This document shows, piece by piece, positions 26,363 to 32,842 of a stretch of DNA of 64,000 nucleotides; the first letter of the stretch is position 1, and each line of letters starts with the position of its first letter. The notes under the pieces were generated by a model. That model was given only the letters and a program-made list of their open reading frames with translations. It was not told the origin of the DNA and searched no databases. The stretch comes from Chitinophaga niabensis (GTDB taxonomy: Bacteria > Bacteroidota > Bacteroidia > Chitinophagales > Chitinophagaceae), in the NCBI RefSeq assembly GCF_039545795.1, contig NZ_CP154260.1, positions 2,547,001-2,611,000 of the forward strand, written 5' to 3'. A program made the translations under genes and the position numbers.

Positions 26363-27781
26363 ATGAAAATACAGATAACAATCGTATTGCTTTTCCTGGC
26401 CAGTTCACTCGCAGGGCAGGCTGTAAAAGAAACTATTCCGAAAGTCTATTATTCCGATACGGATACCATCAGATACGAGTACTCATTATATCCTGATACA
26501 TTCCCCATGGTTATGGTATTGGGGAAAAAGGATACGGTCAACGCCGGTACCGACAATGCCAGGGGGATTGTGCTCACCGCTTTTATCGGGAAAGACACTC
26601 TGAGAATCCCCGGTGGTAATTACCCGTATGCAAAAAGAAGCTACGTCACCATTAAAACACCCACCCGCCAGTCAGTGGTTGTGTTTAAATACAACGGCGC
26701 CATCTCCAATTTCTCTCAAGCGTATATTGAAAAATACGACGGCAAAACCACTTTTGAGATACCGGAAGTGTATGAACTGGCCAGTATCATCTGGACACTT
26801 TCACCCGCAGGACAAAGGGCTACAGACCTGAACAAAAACACAGCATACTATAAAAAGGCGGAACAGTATTTCAAACCTTACCTTGGCCATCCTCTTTTCA
26901 AAAAACTTGATTTCACGGAACAGGACTACTTCGGAAAATATTACAGCTTCAGGGAGAATAGTTTTACTTACAAATTCCAGGGCGACAGCATCGTTTCCGA
27001 AGGTTCCCGCCATTATGTAACGGGCAACGACTGGGATGGCTTCAGCAGCCTGTTTTCGGAGTTTTTGCCGCTTGTGGAAGACTTTGCCAGGACCAGTAAC
27101 TTTAGAAAATTTTATACTGACAACCAGGGCTTTTACACGGCTGACATCAGAAGAGTTCAACAGCTTTTACCCGTCAAACATATGTGGGAGTGGCTTGAAA
27201 AAGAATTCCCGGGTGAAAAATACAACGCGTACAGGATCGTGTTTTCCCCTTTGACCGGTGGTTCCCACAGCACACAAAAGTATTTTGGGAAAAATGCTAA
27301 AACCAAGGCCCGGTATGGAGAAACCGTTATGTTCATTTGTGACGCCAGCCGGTACGATGTGCAGAAAGAAATAACAGAACAGCAAAAAGAAGGCCTGATG
27401 TCCGGAGTTGTATTTACTGAAATAGACCACAATTACGTAAACCCTGTTAGTTCAGATTATCAAAAAGAAATAGCTGAAATTTTCGGCAAAAAGGGTTTCT
27501 GGGCATCAGAAGAAGATCAATGGTACCGCTCACCGATGGCTGTTTTTAATGAATACATGACGCATGCTGTGTTCTGTATTTGGGTAAATGAGAAGTACAA
27601 CAGCAAAACAGCCGCATATGTGATCAAAAAACGGGAGGAGCTAAACACCGGCAAACGGAAGTTCTACAAGTTCAGGGAATTTAACCAAGCGTTGTTGAAA
27701 CTGCGGAAAGAAAATCCCGGCCTGACCATAAAAGGCCTTTATCCCCGGATAATCGAATGGAGTAAAGGGCAGATACGATGA
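26363..27781 (+). CDS. Secreted DUF4932-like putative metallopeptidase
   Basis: This 472-residue protein has a signal peptide (MKIQITIVLLFLASSLAGQ). The second half resembles DUF4932 proteins of Bacteroidota: HMWEWLEKEFPG, SPLTGGSHS, then VVFTEIDHNYVNPVS and a later FNEYMTHAVFCIW block. In the family a HEXXH-like site precedes the VNP motif; here it reads TEIDH, with the first histidine replaced by Thr while Glu and the second His remain. The zinc site may thus be altered. It stands alone, with opposite-strand neighbours. Function unknown. Confidence 0.6.
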   Translation: MKIQITIVLLFLASSLAGQAVKETIPKVYYSDTDTIRYEYSLYPDTFPMVMVLGKKDTVNAGTDNARGIVLTAFIGKDTLRIPGGNYPYAKRSYVTIKTPTRQSVVVFKYNGAISNFSQAYIEKYDGKTTFEIPEVYELASIIWTLSPAGQRATDLNKNTAYYKKAEQYFKPYLGHPLFKKLDFTEQDYFGKYYSFRENSFTYKFQGDSIVSEGSRHYVTGNDWDGFSSLFSEFLPLVEDFARTSNFRKFYTDNQGFYTADIRRVQQLLPVKHMWEWLEKEFPGEKYNAYRIVFSPLTGGSHSTQKYFGKNAKTKARYGETVMFICDASRYDVQKEITEQQKEGLMSGVVFTEIDHNYVNPVSSDYQKEIAEIFGKKGFWASEEDQWYRSPMAVFNEYMTHAVFCIWVNEKYNSKTAAYVIKKREELNTGKRKFYKFREFNQALLKLRKENPGLTIKGLYPRIIEWSKGQIR

Positions 27782-27823
27782 GCACACCAATAGGTAAACT
27801 GATGCCGGCGGAGATCACGTTTG

Positions 27824-28687
27824 CTATTTTATGATATTGTAACTATTTATCAGATACTTTATAACGCTATTCATTTCCTTTTTACTCAATGGGCGTTCAT
27901 ACAAAAGAAACCTTGCTATTTCCCCATCAAAGGATTCCACGCCCGGATGGTTGATAGCATCTCTTTCCTGCCCTATCGATAACTTAGATGAATTGGCGGA
28001 TGTGTTTACCTTAACTTTTTGCATATAGTTTATTTCATTCCATTCGTTTACCATCAAATAGACATTTGCTGAATCAGTTGCTGCCTCCATTTTACCTATC
28101 ACCAGGTAGTATTTATTTTCCTGTAAGGGTTCCTGTGAGCAGATAAATGGATTGTTAGCATCCCATCTTCCAAATGTAATCCCATTTCTTGGGCCGGCCC
28201 ATACGCGATTATCGTCTGTAAATCCTCCCCAAAAACCTTCATACATTCCCCCATTACGCAGGTTGCCAAAAAAAGAATTTACATCCTTTAGTTTGCCTTC
28301 TTGTTTATATGGATTTATTACACAAAAGAAAGTATACCCGCTTCCTGTTATCAAATGGTCAAATGCATCCTCATTGGGACACAGTAATTCCTGTTCCCGA
28401 AACACCATTGAATTATGACCGTTAATGACAGCCACATTCTCTTTCAGAACCGGGCTCCCTGAACCAGGTATTTTTCTTCCTTCATCTCTTTTTTCAAAGA
28501 ATTGTGCCTTTGAAAAATTTGCCTGGTTTGCCCATTTTATCACTTTCCCTTCGTTATTGGTAAATACGCCCTTATCCGCATTAAGATCCACTAGCAGGCC
28601 TTCCTTTACTGGCAGTTTCTTAAACAACAAGCTTTCGCTGGCTAAGAAAGTTGTGATCAAAAAAATAAATAAGAATTTATCATGCAT
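27824..28687 (-). CDS. Secreted LamG/concanavalin-like domain protein
   Basis: This 287-residue protein has an N-terminal hydrophobic signal (FLFIFLITTFLAS) and a single jelly-roll domain of LamG type. Telltale stretches are LLVDLNADKGV, WANQA, DAFDHLITGSGYTFF, NGITFGRWDANNP, LSIGQERDAINHPG and FDGEIARFLLYERPLS. The last resembles the common LamG ending GEIAEVIVYNRALS. Proteins of this exact type occur in Bacteroidota and Planctomycetes and are thought to bind or process glycans, though no activity is known. It converges with the DUF4932 gene. Confidence 0.65.
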   Translation of the reverse strand: MHDKFLFIFLITTFLASESLLFKKLPVKEGLLVDLNADKGVFTNNEGKVIKWANQANFSKAQFFEKRDEGRKIPGSGSPVLKENVAVINGHNSMVFREQELLCPNEDAFDHLITGSGYTFFCVINPYKQEGKLKDVNSFFGNLRNGGMYEGFWGGFTDDNRVWAGPRNGITFGRWDANNPFICSQEPLQENKYYLVIGKMEAATDSANVYLMVNEWNEINYMQKVKVNTSANSSKLSIGQERDAINHPGVESFDGEIARFLLYERPLSKKEMNSVIKYLINSYNIIK

Positions 28688-28698
28688 AAAACCGATGT

Positions 28699-29220
28699 GT
28701 GATTTTTAATCTTAATCCATTGTCCCTGGCATCTCATTCAATACTTACTACTTATAACTATATCAGAAACAAAATCGTTCATCAAGCATGGAAACCGGGA
28801 CCTGAATTAGACGACCTGAAAGCAAAAATCCATTCGAAAGAAATAACTGATTTTTTGCTTGATACAACTTCGGCCGCTATTTCTGGGAAAATAATTGATA
28901 TAAAATTCATAGAAGAATATGAGCGCCGAATTATTGCTTTTTTGAAGGATATCGTTTCCATATCTTATACCACAAGAAAGTTATCAGCGGGCACAAAACC
29001 GTGAGTCCTACATACGCATGTATTGACTTTCCGGTAAAAGGCTAGAACGTTGAAAATCTCACAGTTGCGGCTGAGTATTCCGTCGCCAAGTACGCTATCG
29101 GCTTTGAGAAAACAAAACGCCCCAGAAGAGAAACATATAGTTCCGAAATAGAAAAATTAAGGCTCTTCACCCGATCCCAAATCAACAACCTCGTCAAAAA
29201 GGCTAAAACAACTAATAAGT
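28699..29220 (+). pseudogene. Decayed reading frame of unknown family
   Basis: A GTG-initiated frame reaches 29004 with protein-like content (DLKAKIHSKEITDFLLDTTS, then FIEEYERRIIAFLKDIVS). After two stops, a second stretch to 29220 continues NVENLTVAAEYSVAKYAIGF and ends with a basic helix. Neither part has a convincing start, and I recognise no family. It reads as a gene broken by stops or frameshifts, sitting between the LamG gene and the tRNA in a roughly 950-bp stretch that otherwise holds only the tRNA. Confidence 0.3.
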
Positions 29221-29426
29221 AAGCTGCCTAAGATTACAATTTGTCCATCACCGCTCCGGCACCATCAACAAGCCCCCATCGCCTGACCATAATCCAACAG
29301 ATCACACTTCAACCCCAGATGGTACTATTTGCAGTTTCATATTAGCGGAGGTTCACAGTGTTCAGAGTTACTGTATATAAATATAGATGGTTGAGAGCAA
29401 ATAAAGGCATGCAAATGCTATAAAAC

Positions 29427-29454
29427 AAAAAAGCCTCACATTACTGCGAGACTT
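29427..29454 (-). terminator. tRNA-Lys terminator
   Basis: A 10-bp stem with mismatches (AAGTCTCGCA / TGTGAGGCTT) ends in six T on the minus strand, starting 8 bases after the tRNA 3' end. Confidence 0.75.
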
Positions 29455-29461
29455 TTCTCCG

Positions 29462-29534
29462 TGATTCCGCTGGGACTCGAACCCAGGACCCATACATTAA
29501 AAGTGTATTGCTCTACCAACTGAGCTACAGAATC
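29462..29534 (-). tRNA. tRNA-Lys (anticodon UUU)
   Basis: A complete cloverleaf of 73 bases. The acceptor stem is GATTCTG/CGGAATC, with discriminator A and no encoded CCA. The D-arm is AGCTCAGTTGGTAGAGC, and the anticodon loop is CTTTTAA on stem ATACA/TGTAT. The T-arm is CTGGG-TTCGAGT-CCCAG. Its 3' end is echoed in direct orientation at 16686 and 26134. Confidence 0.97.
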
Positions 29535-29562
29535 ATCGCTATGATGACCATCAAAGCGGGTG

Positions 29563-29593
29563 CAAAAATAGGAATATTTTTATTCCTTCCAAA
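29563..29593 (-). promoter_or_regulatory. tRNA-Lys promoter
   Basis: On the minus strand TTTG (29590-29593) is followed after exactly 19 bases by TATTTTTG (29563-29570). This matches the Bacteroidota housekeeping promoter, TTTG-N19-TAnnTTTG. The tRNA begins about 24 bases after the expected start point. Confidence 0.75.
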
Positions 29594-29634
29594 TTTTTGT
29601 AAAAAAAGTTCATAGTAAATGCACGCTGTTGTAC

Positions 29635-30654
29635 TCAACGTGTTTTCAGATTGAATGCAACAATCTCATTGATCAGTTGTGTTCTCCCTTTCTCCGGCCT
29701 CTCAAGGAACACCATATGTGTGCCCTCAGGCAAGGTCACAAATTGCTTACGCGGAGAATTCACCAGCTTCTCCTGTAAAGCAGTAAGGTCTTCCGGCCTG
29801 CTCCAGGTATCATAAGCACATCTGATAGCCAGCACCGGTACAGAAACATCTTTTGCATGCCACATGCCTTTTCCCTGTGCCGTATAGAAGCTCTCTGCCC
29901 TGTAACCACCAGGTACTTCGAGGATACTGTCTTCATTAAAAGACACCGCCGTTCTTGCATAAGCTTTTGCTACGGAGGTATCATACCATTGGGATTTATC
30001 TGCTACAGGTATGTAGTTATTCCAGTTCTCTATCAGTTGTGCAGCAGTTGCTCTGCGCAGCACCGATGTGGAAGCATAATTAAACTGTGAGGTATCGGAA
30101 GGATTGCGGAATAGTTTGGTGAAGATCCAGGGTGCCTTTACGTTATACAGGCTATTGAGCATAATGAGCGAAGCGGTTTTATAAGGATAGATGCAGGAGT
30201 AATAACCCATCCAGCTGCCACCTGTAGCCCAGCCGAACAAGGCTACTTTTTTTCTGCCTGTTTTTTCCCTGATAAAATCCACCACGGCATCAATATCTCT
30301 GGATACTTCCGCAGAAGAGGCTGCAATCACCCAGCGTTTGGTAGTGTCATAATCAGGACGGGTAGAATTTTCCCAGCCCCGTGCATCCATAATGAATACA
30401 TGAAGGCCTGCTTTGGCCAGGTCTTCTGCAAACGATCCTCCGGCTACAGGCAGATCAAATGAAGCGATACCGCCCGCTCCGCCACCATGTAACAAAAGGA
30501 TAGGAGGTTTACGGCTACGTTTGCGTGTGGCTACTTCCCGGATAGCAATGCGTACGCCGGGATCACTGGCAATCACATAGTCTGATCGCTGAACCGTTTG
30601 TGCTATGGCAGTTTGTTGTAATAATACCGGAAGGAGGAGCAAGGTTTTCCACAT
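29635..30654 (-). CDS. Secreted alpha/beta-hydrolase fold protein lacking the nucleophile serine
   Basis: The start at 30654 gives 339 residues with signal peptide MWKTLLLLPVLLQQTAIAQ; a longer frame to 30699 would overlap the divergent GNAT gene. The fold is clear: oxyanion loop LLLHGGGAGG (about residues 53-62), MDARGWENS, a nucleophile elbow, and a late CAYDTW and GTHMVFLE that supply acid and histidine. The elbow reads FGWATGG, so the position of the catalytic Ser in GxSxG is Ala143. A single base change (TCT to GCT) would explain this. The protein may be inactive, bind ligand only, or use another residue. Confidence 0.82.
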   Translation of the reverse strand: MWKTLLLLPVLLQQTAIAQTVQRSDYVIASDPGVRIAIREVATRKRSRKPPILLLHGGGAGGIASFDLPVAGGSFAEDLAKAGLHVFIMDARGWENSTRPDYDTTKRWVIAASSAEVSRDIDAVVDFIREKTGRKKVALFGWATGGSWMGYYSCIYPYKTASLIMLNSLYNVKAPWIFTKLFRNPSDTSQFNYASTSVLRRATAAQLIENWNNYIPVADKSQWYDTSVAKAYARTAVSFNEDSILEVPGGYRAESFYTAQGKGMWHAKDVSVPVLAIRCAYDTWSRPEDLTALQEKLVNSPRKQFVTLPEGTHMVFLERPEKGRTQLINEIVAFNLKTR

Positions 30655-30684
30655 AATACAAAAATAACGTATTTTACAGTAATC

Positions 30685-31209
30685 ATGAACGATCAACATA
30701 TCAGACCGGTAGCGGAAACGGATCTTCAGGTATGGATGCAGCTGGAACGGGACACATTTACGGAAACCTTTAAGCCTGTATATTCAACGCAAGACCTGCA
30801 AAACTTTCTCCAGGAAAAAAAGAACGACAACACGTTAAAAGCAGAATGGGAACAAAAGGATTCCTTCTTCTACATCCTTTGGGAAGGAAGCACAGCCGCG
30901 GGTTTTATTAAACTGAATCTCCACCGTCAGCCGGATAACGGCACTTTGTTACCCACTCCCGTGATGGAGCTGGAAAGGATCTATGTGCGCAGTGAATTCC
31001 AAAGTAAAAAGTTCGGCAGGCAACTGATACAGTTTGCTTATGAACAGGCTGCCAGGCATTTCGTGCGTACATTATGGTTAGGTGTATGGGAGCATAATGT
31101 AAAGGCCAGGAAATTCTATGAGAAAGAAGGGTTCACTGCCTTCGGGGAACATTCCTTCAAAGTAGGTGAACAGGTAGACCGGGACCTGCTGCTGGCAAAG
31201 ATCCTCTAG
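30685..31209 (+). CDS. GNAT-family N-acetyltransferase
   Basis: This 174-residue acetyltransferase has the usual GNAT layout. VMELERIYVRSEFQSKKFGRQL is split over the beta4-alpha3 unit that binds acetyl-CoA (motif QSKKFG near residue 111). LWLGVWEHNVKARKFYEKEGF follows, the C-terminal motif B with the conserved Tyr. It resembles PaiA/spermidine-type acetyltransferases, but the acceptor cannot be told. It diverges from the alpha/beta hydrolase, with 30 bp between the chosen starts. Confidence 0.88.
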   Translation: MNDQHIRPVAETDLQVWMQLERDTFTETFKPVYSTQDLQNFLQEKKNDNTLKAEWEQKDSFFYILWEGSTAAGFIKLNLHRQPDNGTLLPTPVMELERIYVRSEFQSKKFGRQLIQFAYEQAARHFVRTLWLGVWEHNVKARKFYEKEGFTAFGEHSFKVGEQVDRDLLLAKIL

Positions 31210-31287
31210 GGCTGGAGAAAAAACTACAACAAATAGAGAAAAAGTGTCTAAAACCGCGTGCTTTTTTGTACGACCTTGGGATCGATA

Positions 31288-31310
31288 AAGCGCTGCGGCG
31301 CTTGTTTTTA
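31288..31310 (+). terminator. Terminator after the GNAT gene
   Basis: A 6-bp stem AAGCGC/GCGCTT with loop TGCG is followed by GTTTTTATT on the plus strand. Confidence 0.7.
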
Positions 31311-31320
31311 TTCCACTTAT

Positions 31321-31332
31321 GCAAACGATTGC
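31321..31332 (+). promoter_or_regulatory. LacI-family operator-like site before the fucosidase gene
   Basis: GCAAACGATTGC is a near-palindrome around a central CG, differing by one base from GCAAACGTTTGC, the core of PurR/LacI-family operators. It lies 25 bp before the fucosidase ATG, where binding would block transcription or translation start. No LacI-family gene is in the window. Confidence 0.45.
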
Positions 31333-31356
31333 GAATTACACGTATAAACTGATCTC

Positions 31357-32721
31357 ATGAAAAAGATGGCTTGCCTGCTGACGATGCTCATTACCGTTCA
31401 GTCTCTCATGGCACAAAACAACACATCCAATGATGCACGTATGAAATGGTGGAGGGAAGCCCGTTTCGGGATGTTCATTCACTGGGGCGTATATGCTGTT
31501 CCGGCCGGTACTTATAAAGGATTTCCCATGGCAAGGGGTGGGGGAGAATGGATCATGAACCGCAGCAAGATCCCTGTGGCAGAATACCAGGCTTACGCAA
31601 AACAATTCAATCCCGTTAAATACAATGCAGAAGAATGGGTGAAAATGGCCAAAGATGCAGGCATGAAGTATATCGTGATCACCGCTAAACACCACGATGG
31701 TTTTGCCCTCTTCAATTCCAAAGCCAGCAAATGGGATATTACGGATGCCACACCTTATGGAAAAGACCTGCTCACCCCGCTGGTAGCAGCCTGTAAGAAA
31801 CATGGTATCAAACTGGGCTTCTATTATTCCCAGGCACAGGACTGGAATAATCCCGGTGGCTCCGTTGCCCGTAAAGAAATGCGCGAAGGCTGGCCTAACC
31901 CGGATTCTGCTAAAGTAGATGCTTATACAAAAGCGAATAACGGGCATTTTGATCCGGCCCAAATGACGCAGACTTTTGATCAGTATATTGATAATGTAGC
32001 CGTACCGCAGGTGAAAGAACTGCTCACTAATTACGGAGAAGTAGCAGTATTGTGGTGGGATACGCCTACTAATATGACAGACGATGCTGCCACAAAATTA
32101 CAGGCGCAGCTGAAGTTGCAACCCAACATCATCACAAACGACCGCCTTAAACGCCCTAACTTCCAGGGAGATTATAAAACACCGGAACAAAAGATCCCCA
32201 ATCTGAGTGAACTGGACGGGCGTGATTGGGAAACCTGCATGACCATGAACGGCACCTGGGGATTCAAAAGTTATGATCATAACTGGAAGAGCGTTTCCAC
32301 GATGGTACGTAACTTGGTAGACATTGCTTCAAAAGGCGGTAACTATTTATTGAATGTTGGGCCTACTGCAGAAGGGGAGTTCCCGGCAGAAAGCATTCAG
32401 CGCCTGAAAGGTATCGGCGAATGGATGAAGGTGAACGGCGAAGCTATTTACGGCACAAAAGGCAATCCTTTAAAACCGGTACAATGGGGCCGTATCACCC
32501 GGAAGCAAAATACCCTCTACCTCGCTGTGTTTGAATGGCCTGCGAACGGAAAACTGGAGGTACCCGGCCTGAAGAATAAGGTAAAAAACATTAGTGTACT
32601 CGGTACAAAAAATACACTCAAATCCAATACCAGCGGGGATAATCTCGTAATTGACCTCAGCGGCAAACCCACGAACGATATTGCCACTGTGATCAAAGTA
32701 AAGGTAGACGGAAATTTGTAA
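31357..32721 (+). CDS. GH29 alpha-L-fucosidase
   Basis: This 454-residue secreted enzyme (signal peptide ends SLMAQ) hydrolyses terminal alpha-L-fucose from glycans. The family pattern is complete: WWREARFGMFIHWGVYAVPAG near residue 30, YIVITAKHHDGFALFNS, LGFYYSQAQDW, and VAVLWWDTP with the probable nucleophile Asp. RDWETCMTMNGTWGF and GGNYLLNVGPTAEGEF follow. The last 80 residues form the small C-terminal beta domain. Preceded by a terminator and a LacI-type operator, it is probably a single-gene unit in the periplasm or at the surface. Confidence 0.95.
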   Translation: MKKMACLLTMLITVQSLMAQNNTSNDARMKWWREARFGMFIHWGVYAVPAGTYKGFPMARGGGEWIMNRSKIPVAEYQAYAKQFNPVKYNAEEWVKMAKDAGMKYIVITAKHHDGFALFNSKASKWDITDATPYGKDLLTPLVAACKKHGIKLGFYYSQAQDWNNPGGSVARKEMREGWPNPDSAKVDAYTKANNGHFDPAQMTQTFDQYIDNVAVPQVKELLTNYGEVAVLWWDTPTNMTDDAATKLQAQLKLQPNIITNDRLKRPNFQGDYKTPEQKIPNLSELDGRDWETCMTMNGTWGFKSYDHNWKSVSTMVRNLVDIASKGGNYLLNVGPTAEGEFPAESIQRLKGIGEWMKVNGEAIYGTKGNPLKPVQWGRITRKQNTLYLAVFEWPANGKLEVPGLKNKVKNISVLGTKNTLKSNTSGDNLVIDLSGKPTNDIATVIKVKVDGNL

Positions 32722-32752
32722 AATTTATTGGTTTGTTCGGATATTTGACTTT

Positions 32753-32769
32753 ACTTTGTAATTCAAAGT
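32753..32769 (+). promoter_or_regulatory. Palindrome ACTTTG-N5-CAAAGT, distal copy
   Basis: ACTTTG-TAATT-CAAAGT is a perfect 6-bp inverted repeat. A second copy lies 56 bp downstream, and both precede the XrtN operon. Each overlaps a TACTTTG-like -7 element, so binding of a dimeric regulator would affect transcription. Confidence 0.55.
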
Positions 32770-32771
32770 GA

Positions 32772-32800
32772 AAAAGAGGGAGTAAAATCCCTTCTTTTTT
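32772..32800 (+). terminator. Terminator between the twin palindromes
   Basis: A short stem GAGGGA/TCCCTT preceded by A-rich and followed by T-rich DNA (CTTTTTT) ends the fucosidase transcript. It stands between the two palindromes, so it could also attenuate a transcript begun at the distal one. Confidence 0.6.
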
Positions 32801-32808
32801 ACCTTTAT

Positions 32809-32825
32809 ACTTTGAAATACAAAGT
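32809..32825 (+). promoter_or_regulatory. Palindrome ACTTTG-N5-CAAAGT, proximal copy
   Basis: ACTTTG-AAATA-CAAAGT ends 17 bp before the start codon of the VIT gene. It has the same arms as the distal copy but a different centre, which points to a protein-binding site rather than a duplicated segment. Confidence 0.55.
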
Positions 32826-32842
32826 GCTTTTAAATTATCTTT

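Noticed and set aside
31357..32721. Fucosidase as part of the SusC/SusD locus
   Set aside because: It is more than 6 kb away on the other strand, beyond the tRNA and several unrelated genes, with its own operator and terminators.
32836..32842. TATCTTT immediately before the VIT gene ATG as its -7 element
   Set aside because: Transcription would begin inside the coding region; a promoter at the palindromes further upstream is more likely.
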